From Roseateles puraquae (GTDB lineage Bacteria; Pseudomonadota; Gammaproteobacteria; Burkholderiales; Burkholderiaceae_C): a stretch of DNA of 64,000 nt. Of the stretch, positions 51,519 through 59,865 are shown piece by piece. How positions within the stretch are numbered: position 1 is the stretch's first letter; each line of letters opens with the position of its first letter. The position numbers were made by a program, and so were the translations under genes. The notes beneath the pieces were generated by a model. It did not search any database. It was not told the origin of the DNA and was given only the letters and a program-made list of their open reading frames with translations. The stretch is from positions 248,001 to 312,000 of the forward strand of contig NZ_NISI01000003.1 of assembly GCF_002205845.1 (NCBI RefSeq), read 5' to 3'.

Positions 51519-53108
51519 ATGGCTGAGGCAACGGCCCAGCGAAAGTGGCGCGCGGCGTGCCCGAATTGCGGCGCGCCGGTCGAGTTCGCCAGCGCAGCCT
51601 CGGCCAGCGCCGTCTGCAGCTTCTGCCGCAGCACGCTGCTGCGCGATGGCGACACGCTGAGCCGCATCGGCCAAAGCGCCGAGATCTTTGATGACTACTC
51701 GCCCCTGCAACTCGGCGCCACCGGGCGCTGGATGGGCCAGGGCTTTGCGGTGGTCGGCCGCGTGCAGCGTGGCTCGGAGCTGGGCAACTGGAACGAATGG
51801 CACCTGCTCTTCGATGCCGGTGAGCACGAGCGCGTGGGCTGGCTCAGTGAAGACAACGGCCAGTTCGTCCTCGGCCTGGAGGCGCCTCTCACCGAGACGC
51901 CCCCGCCCGAACCTCAGCTCGGCGCCCCGCTGACCCTGGCTGGCCAGCGCTGGCAGGTGGCCGCGGTGGTGCAGGCCGCCCTGCGGGCTGCCGAAGGCGA
52001 ACTGCCCCGGGTGCCCAGGGCGGGTCGAATCGTCGAACTGCGCAATGCGCAGGACGAAGTCGGCAGCCTGGAGTACCGGGACGGCGAGCCGCCGGTCTGG
52101 TCGGTCGGCCGCGGTGTGCAGTTGGCCGACCTGGCGTTGCAGGGCCTGCGCACCACGGCCGAGGGCGAATCCGTCGCCGAGGCCAAGTTCAAGGGCCGGG
52201 CGCTGGCCTGCCCCAACTGCGGCGCCTCGCTGGAACCCAAACTCGCCGAATCGCGCAGCATGAGCTGCGGCCAATGCCACGCGGTGGTGGAACTGCCCGC
52301 GGGCGATGCCAAGGCCGTGGCCTTTGCCGCGCAGGACCGCGGGCTGCCGCCGCTCATCCCGATCGGCCGTACCGGCACCCTCGCGTTCGCGGGCGAGAAG
52401 CCCCTGCCCTGGCAGGTGGTGGGTTACCAGGAGCGTTGCGACATCCCCGAGGACGCCGACGACGAACAGAGCTTCTGGCGCGAGTACCTGCTCTACAACC
52501 GCCTGAGCGGCTTCGCCTTCCTGGTGGACACCCGCGAGGGCTGGAGCCTCGTGCGCACCCTGACCGGCGCGCCGCAGCCGGTGCGCGGCGGCGTGCAATG
52601 GCAGGGCCGGGCCTATTCGCAGCGCTGGGTCTACGGCGCCAAAACCACCCATGTGCTCGGCGAGTTCTACTGGCCCGTGCGCCTGGAGGACCGCGTGCAG
52701 GTGACCGACTTCAGCACCAGCGATGGCCGCTACCTGCTCAGTCGCGAACAGCAGGGCCCGGAAGTCACCTGGAGTGGCGGGCAGACACTGGCGGCCGACG
52801 AGGTGCGCAAGGCCTTCAACCTGGTCGCCCCGAACCTGCCCTTCGCCCGCGACGCTTCGGCCTTCAAGAACAACACCGGCACGCTGCTGCGCAACATCGT
52901 GATCGCGCTGTTCCTGATCGTGCTGCTGGTGGCGCTGATGCGGGCCTGCTCGGGCGACGACTGCCAGCGCTACAAGGACAGCTTCGGTGAGAACAGCACC
53001 GAGTACCAGCAATGCCGCAGCAGCGCGCGCAGCGGCGGGGGCTACTACGGCGGCTCCAGCGGCGGCAGCTACGGCGGCTACAGCAGCGGTGGCGGCGGCC
53101 ACAAGTAA
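51519..53108 (+). CDS. Zinc-ribbon DUF4178 membrane protein
   Basis: The 529-residue protein contains two zinc ribbons, C14/C17/C33/C36 and C231/C234/C250/C253, each followed by a DUF4178 beta-rich domain (residues ~60-180 and ~280-420: QGFAVVGRVQRGSE, WNEWHLLFD, FWREYLLYNRLSGFAFLVD). Near residues 458-476 is one membrane helix (NIVIALFLIVLLVALMRAC), and the tail is Gly/Ser/Tyr-rich (GGYYGGSSGGSYGGYSSGG). Neighbours are DUF350 and a membrane spermidine-synthase-like gene, a grouping also seen in other bacteria; DUF4178 function is unknown. The Cys pairs suggest metal-bound structural ribbons. Confidence 0.88.
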   Translation: MAEATAQRKWRAACPNCGAPVEFASAASASAVCSFCRSTLLRDGDTLSRIGQSAEIFDDYSPLQLGATGRWMGQGFAVVGRVQRGSELGNWNEWHLLFDAGEHERVGWLSEDNGQFVLGLEAPLTETPPPEPQLGAPLTLAGQRWQVAAVVQAALRAAEGELPRVPRAGRIVELRNAQDEVGSLEYRDGEPPVWSVGRGVQLADLALQGLRTTAEGESVAEAKFKGRALACPNCGASLEPKLAESRSMSCGQCHAVVELPAGDAKAVAFAAQDRGLPPLIPIGRTGTLAFAGEKPLPWQVVGYQERCDIPEDADDEQSFWREYLLYNRLSGFAFLVDTREGWSLVRTLTGAPQPVRGGVQWQGRAYSQRWVYGAKTTHVLGEFYWPVRLEDRVQVTDFSTSDGRYLLSREQQGPEVTWSGGQTLAADEVRKAFNLVAPNLPFARDASAFKNNTGTLLRNIVIALFLIVLLVALMRACSGDDCQRYKDSFGENSTEYQQCRSSARSGGGYYGGSSGGSYGGYSSGGGGHK

Positions 53109-53120
53109 ACGGAGAACCCC

Positions 53121-53342
53121 ATGACCATCGATTGGCTCAAGCCTGAAGTCATCCTCGGCTCGACGATGTACGCCGTCATCGGCGTCGTCATCTTCTGGGT
53201 GTCGTTCATCATCGTCGACAAGATCACGCCCTACAAACTCTGGGAAGAACTCGTCGAGCACAAGAACGTCGCGCTGGCCATCGTGGTGGGGGCGATGTGC
53301 ATCTCCATCGGCAACATCGTCGCGGCAGCCATTCACGGCTGA
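53121..53342 (+). CDS. DUF350 family small membrane protein
   Basis: The 73-residue protein has two membrane helices (STMYAVIGVVIFWVSFIIV and NVALAIVVGAMCISIGNIVAAA) and matches DUF350 (YjfL-like), here a single copy rather than the double version. It starts 12 bases after DUF4178 with an ACGGAGA ribosome site. DUF350 proteins occur with spermidine-synthase-like and DUF4178 genes; function unknown. Confidence 0.88.
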   Translation: MTIDWLKPEVILGSTMYAVIGVVIFWVSFIIVDKITPYKLWEELVEHKNVALAIVVGAMCISIGNIVAAAIHG

Positions 53343-53471
53343 GCAGCGCGGCTGCGGGTCATCGTGCCCGGTGGCAGCCCATGCACCGCGGCGTGCAGGC
53401 TGTCCGCATGCCTCTGGCGGGGCCGGCGCGGGCTCGACACCATCGCGCCGCTTCAAGCTCCGGAGAACCCC

Positions 53472-54815
53472 ATGACCTCTCGCCGCTGGGTGGCTGCAGC
53501 CGCCCTCGCCTTCGCTTTCAGCCTGCACGTCGGCCCGGCACAGGCGGCTGACGCCGAGTCCCAGGCCGCCAAGGCCGACGCCACCGCCCAGGCCTCGGGA
53601 TTCAAGATCCGCCCCGTCGACGACGCCTGGCGCGCCGCACTGCCCCGCAATGCCGAGGCCGCCACGCAGGCCTACCTGGACCGCCTGCCAGCCGACGTGC
53701 AGGCGAAATCGGCTGCCTACTGGGAGGGCGGCTACTGGATGCAGCTCTGGAACCTGCTGCTCGGACTGGTGCTGGCGGCCGTGTTCCTGGCCGGCCGCCG
53801 TGCGGCCCGGGTGCGCGACTGGGCGGCCCGCGTCGGTCGTGGCCCCTTGAGGCGCGACATGCTGTTTGCAGGCACCTACCTGGCCCTGAGCGAGCTCATC
53901 AGCCTGCCGCTGACCTTCTATCAGGGCTGGTGGCGCGAGCAGGCCTACGGCATGTCGACGCAGACCGTGCCGGCCTGGGTCGGCGAATGGCTGATGTCCA
54001 CGGCCATCTCGCTCGTCATTGGCGCCCTAGTGCTGGGCGGCCTGTACGCGCTGATCCGCCGCGCGGGCGCGCGCTGGTGGATCTGGGGCGCCGTGGGCGG
54101 CATGGGGCTGACAACGCTCCTGGTGGCGCTGAGCCCGGTGTTCATCGAGCCGCTGTTCAACACCTACAAGCCGGTGGAAGACGGGCCACTCAAGCGCGCA
54201 GTGCTGCAGATGGCGCACGCGGTGAGCGTGCCCGTCGACAACGTGTACGTGTTCGACGCCTCGCGTCAGACCACCCGCATCAGCGCCAACGTCTCGGGCC
54301 TGTTCGGCACCGCAGCCGTACGGCTGAACGACAACCTGCTGCGCCGCACGTCGGAGCCCGAGGTACGGGCCGTCATGGGGCATGAGCTGGGCCACTACGT
54401 GATGAACCACATCCCCAAGACCCTGCTCATGCTGACGCTGGTGCTGCTGGTCGGGTTCTACCTGGCGCAAGCCGCCATGAGCTGGCTGCTGGTGCGCTTC
54501 GCTGCGGCCACCGGCATCCGCCAGGTCGATGACGTCGCCGGGCTGCCGATGCTGCTGGCGGTGTTCTCGCTGTTCTTCACGCTGACCACGCCGGTCAACA
54601 ACACGATCACCCGCGTGCAGGAGACCGAGGCAGACCGCTTCGGGCTGGCCTTATCGCGCGAGCCGCACGGCTTTGCCGAAGCGCAGCTGCGGCTGGTGGA
54701 ATATCGCAAGGCCGACCCGGGTCGGCTGGAAGAGTTCGTGTTCTTCCACCACCCGAGCACCCGCCAGCGCATCCTGGACGCGATGCGCTATCGCGAGGCC
54801 ATGAACCTGCCTTGA
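53472..54815 (+). CDS. Membrane M48 metalloprotease, Ste24-like
   Basis: The 447-residue protein has an N-terminal signal-like helix, several more membrane segments and an M48 zinc protease core: HELGH at residues 304-308 and a conserved glutamate in ETEADRFG near 384-388. It resembles CAAX prenyl protease 1/Ste24-type enzymes, which clip proteins within or at the membrane; in bacteria related M48 enzymes (HtpX, BepA) work in envelope quality control. It lies in the same direction as the DUF350 gene, 129 bases after it. Confidence 0.85.
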   Translation: MTSRRWVAAAALAFAFSLHVGPAQAADAESQAAKADATAQASGFKIRPVDDAWRAALPRNAEAATQAYLDRLPADVQAKSAAYWEGGYWMQLWNLLLGLVLAAVFLAGRRAARVRDWAARVGRGPLRRDMLFAGTYLALSELISLPLTFYQGWWREQAYGMSTQTVPAWVGEWLMSTAISLVIGALVLGGLYALIRRAGARWWIWGAVGGMGLTTLLVALSPVFIEPLFNTYKPVEDGPLKRAVLQMAHAVSVPVDNVYVFDASRQTTRISANVSGLFGTAAVRLNDNLLRRTSEPEVRAVMGHELGHYVMNHIPKTLLMLTLVLLVGFYLAQAAMSWLLVRFAAATGIRQVDDVAGLPMLLAVFSLFFTLTTPVNNTITRVQETEADRFGLALSREPHGFAEAQLRLVEYRKADPGRLEEFVFFHHPSTRQRILDAMRYREAMNLP

Positions 54816-54824
54816 ACCCAACCC

Positions 54825-55169
54825 ATGCCTGACCACGACTTCGCCGCCCTGACCGCCAACGCCCACGAAGACTGGACCCTCTTCGCGGTGCGCTTTCACG
54901 ACAAGCCCGGAGCCGGCGAGCTGCGTCGACAGCTGCTGCAGGCGCATCTCGAATGGGTGGCTGCCCACCAGGACGTGGTGCGCGTGGCGGGTTCGCTGCG
55001 AGATACCCCTGACGGCACCCCGGTCGGCGGCTTGTGGGTCATCCGGGCGCGAGACAAGGCGGCCGTCGAGGCCCTGATCGCCACCGATCCCTTCACCACC
55101 GGCGGCCTGCGCGCGGGCTGGGACATCCACTACTGCAGCAAGGCCCTGCCGCAGCCGGTGTCCTTCTAG
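54825..55169 (+). CDS. YciI-like protein
   Basis: The 114-residue protein matches the YciI/DGPF-like alpha-beta fold: WTLFAVRFHDKPGA, HLEWVAAHQ, VRVAGSLRD and a final DPFTTGGLRAGWDI segment with the DPF motif. Bacterial YciI-like proteins are small enzymes or accessory proteins of unknown activity. It begins 9 bases after the protease. Confidence 0.82.
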   Translation: MPDHDFAALTANAHEDWTLFAVRFHDKPGAGELRRQLLQAHLEWVAAHQDVVRVAGSLRDTPDGTPVGGLWVIRARDKAAVEALIATDPFTTGGLRAGWDIHYCSKALPQPVSF

Positions 55170-55179
55170 ACTGCGGGCC

Positions 55180-56145
55180 ATGCTGCAGACCCTGACCCGC
55201 CGCGCCCTGATGGGCGCCGGCATCGCCACCTTCGCCGCGTTGCCGCCCGCCCTCGCCGCCGACTCGCGGCCGGACGTGGCCATCGTGACCGCCCAGCTGG
55301 ACCTCGCCGCCGGACGGGTCACCGACGTCACCAACATCACGCCCGGCCAAGGGGCCAACTTCCAGCCCTCGTTCACCCGGGACGGCAAGGCCATCCTGTT
55401 CGCGTCGGACCGCAGCGGCTCCAACAACGTCTACCGGCACGACCTCGCCACCGGCGAGACCCAGGCGCTGACCGCCACGCCGCACAACCTCTACTCGCCC
55501 ACGCCCCTGCCCGACGGCAGCGGCTTCTCTGCCATTCGCGTGGTCGATGCGGACCCGGCCTACGGCATCGAGCGCAAGCAGCCGTCGCTGTGGCGCTTCG
55601 GCTGGGACGGCCAGGAAATCGGCCCGGTCGTGCCGGTGATGCGCGTGGGCTACCACGCCTGGGTGGACGAGCATCGGCTGGCCCTCTTCATCGTCGACGA
55701 CGTGCCCGAGCGCAACGCCCACCGTGCGGTGCTGTTCGACCGCCGCACCGCCGTAAGCACGCCCCTGACCGACAAACCCGGCCGCTCACTCGGCCGCACG
55801 GCCGACGGCCGCCGCGCGCTGTTCGTGGACCAGACCGACCCGGCCCACTGGCGTCTGTGCGCCCAGGCCGCCGGCGACACCCAGGCGCAGGTGCTGGCGG
55901 AAACGCCCGTCGGCCCCGCGGGCGAGAAGGACCCGCAACGCAGCCAGTACTTCGCGGCCTTGCCCGACGGCTCCGTGATCATGGCGCGCGGCACGTTGCT
56001 GCTGCGCTGGAGTGGCAAGGCCGGCGCCGGCTTCGAGCCGCTGGCTGACCTGCCCCAGGTCGGCGGCGTCATCCGCAACATTGCCGCCAGCCCCGACGGC
56101 TCACGCCTCGCGTTCTCCGTCACGCTCGCGGCGCCCAAGCCGTGA
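55180..56145 (+). CDS. Secreted TolB-like beta-propeller protein
   Basis: The 321-residue product has a signal peptide (ALMGAGIATFAALPPALAA) after a twin-Arg (RR), and several PD40/WD40-like blades, for example FQPSFTRDGKAILFASDRSG and ASPDGSRLAFS. Such propellers are structural and bind partners in the periplasm. It begins 10 bases after yciI and its stop overlaps the next start (GTGA), so it is coupled with the aminopropyltransferase-like gene. Confidence 0.82.
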   Translation: MLQTLTRRALMGAGIATFAALPPALAADSRPDVAIVTAQLDLAAGRVTDVTNITPGQGANFQPSFTRDGKAILFASDRSGSNNVYRHDLATGETQALTATPHNLYSPTPLPDGSGFSAIRVVDADPAYGIERKQPSLWRFGWDGQEIGPVVPVMRVGYHAWVDEHRLALFIVDDVPERNAHRAVLFDRRTAVSTPLTDKPGRSLGRTADGRRALFVDQTDPAHWRLCAQAAGDTQAQVLAETPVGPAGEKDPQRSQYFAALPDGSVIMARGTLLLRWSGKAGAGFEPLADLPQVGGVIRNIAASPDGSRLAFSVTLAAPKP

Positions 56146-57701
56146 GCGACACGCACAGCCCACCCTCGCGCGCCTCGCTGGCCGAGCTGCTGCTGCTGGC
56201 CAGCGTCTTCGTCATTGCGGCCTGCGGCCTGGTCTACGAGCTCGCGGCCGGCGCGCTGGCGAGCTATCTGCTCGGCGACTCGGTACTGCAGTTCTCCACC
56301 GTGATCGGCGTCTACCTGTTCGCGATGGGCCTGGGCTCCTGGCTGTCGCGCTTCGTGGAGCGGCAACTGGTGGGCGTCTTCCTGCAGGTGGAGTTGCTGG
56401 TGGGCGTCATCGGCGGCCTGATGCCGGCGGCCCTGTTTGCCGTGCACAGCCTGCTGCCACCCGGCGAGGGCGCGCCCTTCCGCGTGCTGCTGTACGGGCT
56501 GGTGCTGCTGGTGGGCACGCTGGTGGGGCTGGAGATTCCGCTGGTGATGCGCATCCTGAAGCGGCACTTCAGCGCTCGCTACGGGCTGAAAGACCTGGTC
56601 TCGCAGGTACTCACCTTCGACTACCTCGGGGCCCTGCTGGTGGCCCTGGCCTTCCCGCTGGTGCTGGTGCCTCAGCTGGGGCTGGTGCGCACCGGCGTCG
56701 CCTTCGGCCTGCTCAACGTGGGCGTGGCGGTCTGGGCCCTGTGGCTCTTCAGGGCCGACCTGCGCGCCCTGCCGTCGCATGTGGCGGCCTGCGTGCTGTC
56801 CGCCCTGCTGCTGCTGGCTGCGCTGCTGGGCGCCGACCACCTCACCACCTGGGCCGAGGACCGGTTCTACGGCGAACACATCGTCTTCAAGCAAAGCAGC
56901 GTCTACCAGCGCATCGTCGTGACCGACGGGCATGCGGGCACGCGGCTGTTCCTGAACGGCAATCTGCAGTTCCACTCCAAGGACGAGTACCGCTATCACG
57001 AAGCCCTGGTGCAGCCGGCGATGGCCGCCCACGGCGCCCCGAAGCGGGTGCTGGTGCTGGGCGGCGGCGACGGCATGGCGGTGCGTGAAATCCTGAAGTA
57101 CCCGAGCGTCGAGCAGGTCACCCTGGTGGAGCTGGACCCGCTGATGACCTCCCTGTTCCGCGACAACCCCAAGCTGGCCGCCCTCAACGCGCATGCGCTG
57201 TCCAGCCCCAAGCTGCGCATCGTCAATGCCGACGCCTTCGGGTGGCTCGAGCAGCAGACCGAGGTGTTCGACGTCATCGTCATCGACTTCCCCGACCCCT
57301 CCAACTTCGCGCTGGGCAAGCTCTACACCGCCAGCTTCTACGACCTGGTGGACCAGCACCTGAGCGCTGGCGGCTACGCCGTCGTGCAGACCACCTCGCC
57401 GCTGATTGCACGTCGCAGCTTCTGGACGGTGGTGGCCACCGTCGAATCCACCGGCCTCACCGCCACGCCCTATCACGCGCATGTGCCGAGCTTCGGCGAA
57501 TGGGGCTTCGTGCTGGCCTCACGCCGGCCCTTCCGGCTGCCGACCCAATTCCCGCCCGGACTGCGCTTCGTCAGCGCGAGCAGCCTGCCGGCCCTGCTGG
57601 ACTTCCCGCCCGACATGGCGCGCGTGCCCGCCGAGGTGAACCGCCTGTCGAACCAGGTGCTGGTGCAGACCTTCGAAGAGGAATGGGGCAAGGTGCACTG
57701 A
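56142..57701 (+). CDS. Membrane-anchored spermidine-synthase-like aminopropyltransferase
   Basis: The 519-residue protein has seven predicted helices in residues ~13-232, then a Rossmann aminopropyltransferase domain. The domain keeps YQRI (255), DEYRYHE (281-287), the AdoMet motif LGGGDG (306-311), VELD (329-332) and the catalytic IDFPDP (381-386). The G-P-x-E that follows the DP in soluble SpeE (substrate site) is missing, replaced by SNFALG, so the amine acceptor probably differs. Seven helices put the domain opposite to the N-terminus, so topology is open. Start codon is GTG, overlapping the propeller stop; speD nearby would supply decarboxylated AdoMet. Confidence 0.9.
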   Translation: MSDTHSPPSRASLAELLLLASVFVIAACGLVYELAAGALASYLLGDSVLQFSTVIGVYLFAMGLGSWLSRFVERQLVGVFLQVELLVGVIGGLMPAALFAVHSLLPPGEGAPFRVLLYGLVLLVGTLVGLEIPLVMRILKRHFSARYGLKDLVSQVLTFDYLGALLVALAFPLVLVPQLGLVRTGVAFGLLNVGVAVWALWLFRADLRALPSHVAACVLSALLLLAALLGADHLTTWAEDRFYGEHIVFKQSSVYQRIVVTDGHAGTRLFLNGNLQFHSKDEYRYHEALVQPAMAAHGAPKRVLVLGGGDGMAVREILKYPSVEQVTLVELDPLMTSLFRDNPKLAALNAHALSSPKLRIVNADAFGWLEQQTEVFDVIVIDFPDPSNFALGKLYTASFYDLVDQHLSAGGYAVVQTTSPLIARRSFWTVVATVESTGLTATPYHAHVPSFGEWGFVLASRRPFRLPTQFPPGLRFVSASSLPALLDFPPDMARVPAEVNRLSNQVLVQTFEEEWGKVH

Positions 57702-59248
57702 TGCTGAAGCGGCGCGAGGTTCTGCTGGCGAGCCTGGCCATGGCGGGCTGCAGCCACGAGGCGCCGGCACCGCAAGGCGGCTGGGTGGGCACGCACCCGG
57801 AGCGAGGCCACCGCCTGCGCGGTGCGCTGCCGGCAGCCAACGGTCCGCTGAAGCAGACCGGCGTCCTCATTGTTGGCAGTGGCATCGCGGGTCTGGCCTG
57901 CGCGCGGGCCTTGATGCAGCGCGGCGTGGACGACGTGGCATTGCTCGACCTGGAGGACCAATCGGGCGGCAACAGCCGCGGCCACCGCCTGGCGGGCTCA
58001 CCCTGCCCGCTGGGCGCCCACTACCTGCCCGTGCCGGGGCCCGAGGCCCGCGAGGTGTTGGCGCTGCTGCACGAGCTGGGCCTGGCCACGCACCGCCTGG
58101 GCCGCACCGAATGGGACGAACGCCATCTCTGCCACAGCCCACAGGAACGGCTGTTCTTCGACGGCGCCTGGCATGACGGCCTCCTGCCCCCGGCCGACGG
58201 CGCGGCGGGCCTGGCCCAATACCGCAGGTTCGGCGACCTCGTCGCGCAGCTGCAGCGGGACCTGGGCTTCGCGATACCCACGCACCGCGCGCCGTGGACG
58301 GCCGAGCATGCGCGCCTGGACCGGCAGACCTTCGCCGCCTGGCTCGATGGCCAGGGCCTGACCGACACCCGCCTGCGCTGGTACCTGGACTACTGCTGCC
58401 GCGACGACTTCGGCGCCGATGCAGCCACCGTGTCGGCCTGGGCCGGCCTGCACTACTTCGCCAGCCGGCACGGCTTTCACGCGCCCGGCGACGAGACAGC
58501 CGAACGTGAACCGGTGCTGACCTGGCCCGAAGGCAACGGCTGGCTGTCGGCCCGCCTGGCGCAACCGCTGCAGGACCGGCTGCACCTCGGCCGCACGGTG
58601 CTGCGCGTGACCGAGGGGCGCCAGGGCGTGGAAGCGCTGGCCTGGAACGAGGCCACCCAGGCCCCCGAGCGCTGGGCGGCGCGCGCCGTCGTCATGGCCA
58701 CGCCGCTGTTCGTGTCGGCCCGGCTGCTGGCTGAGCCGCCCGCCGCGCTGCGCGCGCTCCAGCAGCCCCATGCGCCCTGGCTGACGGCCAACGTGCTGCT
58801 GCGCGAACCGCTGCTCATGCGACCGGGCGCCCCACCGTCCTGGGACAACGTGCGCTACGGCTCCGCGGCGCTGGGCTACGTGGACGCACGCCACCAGGAC
58901 CTGGACCCGACACCCCGACCACCGCTGCTGACCGCCTACCTCGCACTGCCGCAGGCGCAACGATCCGCCCTGCTGCGACAGCCCTGGCAGCACTGGGCCG
59001 GCCTGGTGCTGGACGACCTGGCCGGCACCCACCCTGACCTGCCCGCCAAGGTCGAACGCATCGACCTGTGTCGCTTCGGCCATGCGATGAGCATCCCGGT
59101 GCCCGGCCTGCGCGGCTCTGCGGCACTGGCAGCGCTGAACGAGCAGCGCGGCCGCGTGGTGTTCGCCCACAGCGACCTGGCCGGCTATTCGGTCTTCGAG
59201 GAGGCCTACACGGCCGGCGTGCTGGCGGCCCGGCGCCTCAGCCTCTGA
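57701..59248 (+). CDS. FAD-dependent oxidase lipoprotein, amine-oxidase-like
   Basis: The 515-residue protein begins with a lipoprotein signal with twin-Arg start (KRREVLLASLAMAGC, C17) and an FAD-binding fold GVLIVGSGIAGLACA near residue 53, as in flavin amine oxidases of the polyamine/monoamine type. The rest has C-terminal FAD contacts (VFAHSDLAGYSVFEEAYTAG, with the GYS segment). The start overlaps the previous stop (TGATG). It is the last plus-strand gene, and its end overlaps speD by 11 bases. Location next to the aminopropyltransferase suggests a polyamine-like substrate. Confidence 0.88.
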   Translation: MLKRREVLLASLAMAGCSHEAPAPQGGWVGTHPERGHRLRGALPAANGPLKQTGVLIVGSGIAGLACARALMQRGVDDVALLDLEDQSGGNSRGHRLAGSPCPLGAHYLPVPGPEAREVLALLHELGLATHRLGRTEWDERHLCHSPQERLFFDGAWHDGLLPPADGAAGLAQYRRFGDLVAQLQRDLGFAIPTHRAPWTAEHARLDRQTFAAWLDGQGLTDTRLRWYLDYCCRDDFGADAATVSAWAGLHYFASRHGFHAPGDETAEREPVLTWPEGNGWLSARLAQPLQDRLHLGRTVLRVTEGRQGVEALAWNEATQAPERWAARAVVMATPLFVSARLLAEPPAALRALQQPHAPWLTANVLLREPLLMRPGAPPSWDNVRYGSAALGYVDARHQDLDPTPRPPLLTAYLALPQAQRSALLRQPWQHWAGLVLDDLAGTHPDLPAKVERIDLCRFGHAMSIPVPGLRGSAALAALNEQRGRVVFAHSDLAGYSVFEEAYTAGVLAARRLSL

Positions 59249-59603
59249 GCCACTGCTGGCGGCTGACCGTGCCTGGGGCGAAGGCGGCGATGAGGGCGTC
59301 CAGCAGCGCCCGCGCCTTCATGCTGTTGTCGCCGCCGTAATTGCAGACGTAGACATCCAGCGTCACCGCGCCCAGCTCGGGCCACGTGTGCACGGCCACG
59401 TGCGACTCGGCCAGCAGCACCACGCCCGTGATGCCGCTTTGGCCATCGGCCGGGCCGAAGCGGTGCATCAGCTCGGCCACGCCGCTGAGGCCGGCCGTGC
59501 GCACCGCATCACCACAGGCAACGGCCAGTGCGGCGGTGTCCGTCATCAACAGCCGCCCTGGGTCGACACCGCGCAGGTCCGCGGTGAGGTGCAGGCCCTT
59601 CAT
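59238..59603 (-). CDS. speD: S-adenosylmethionine decarboxylase, class 1B
   Basis: The 121-residue product is a pyruvoyl enzyme that makes decarboxylated AdoMet, the aminopropyl donor. The self-cleavage site is E66/S67 in AESHVAVHTW, the catalytic His is H72 and the Cys is C87 (DVYVC). Spacings S to H (5) and S to C (20) equal those of Thermotoga AdoMetDC (S63/H68/C83). It starts 4 bases after the moaD stop on the same strand, so it is read with moeA-moaD, yet it faces the SPFH-to-oxidase operon, which holds its likely partner enzyme. Confidence 0.93.
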   Translation of the reverse strand: MKGLHLTADLRGVDPGRLLMTDTAALAVACGDAVRTAGLSGVAELMHRFGPADGQSGITGVVLLAESHVAVHTWPELGAVTLDVYVCNYGGDNSMKARALLDALIAAFAPGTVSRQQWLRG

Positions 59604-59607
59604 CGAT

Positions 59608-59865
59608 TCATCCGCCGGTGACCGGCGGGAAGAAGGCGAGTTCATCGCCCTCGGCCAGCACCACGCTCTCGGCGGCCATCTTCTGGTTGACGGCGGCACG
59701 CACCGCGCGGCTGCGGGCCAGCGCTTCGGCATGCGCGCCGCCGCGCGCCATGAGTGCATCGCGGGCGTCGCCGACCGTGCTGCCCGAAGGCAGCGTCAAC
59801 GAGTCGGTCTCACCCAGCTTTTCGCGCAGCGAGGCAAAGAAGCGCAGCGTCACGGTCAGGCTCAT
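59608..59865 (-). CDS. moaD: Molybdopterin synthase small subunit
   Basis: MoaD is the ubiquitin-like sulphur carrier of molybdopterin synthase. The 85-residue product ends in the essential Gly-Gly (PPVTGG) and has the family core (LRFFASLREKLG, FFPPV). The start overlaps the moeA stop (ATGA). Its partner moaE lies about 9.4 kb away beyond the inserted block. Confidence 0.93.
   Translation of the reverse strand: MSLTVTLRFFASLREKLGETDSLTLPSGSTVGDARDALMARGGAHAEALARSRAVRAAVNQKMAAESVVLAEGDELAFFPPVTGG

Noticed and set aside
50356-59603. Reading the inserted block as a mobile element or an anti-phage system
   Set aside because: No integrase, transposase, tRNA, direct repeats at the borders or nuclease/sensor genes are seen; insertion is argued from gene order only.
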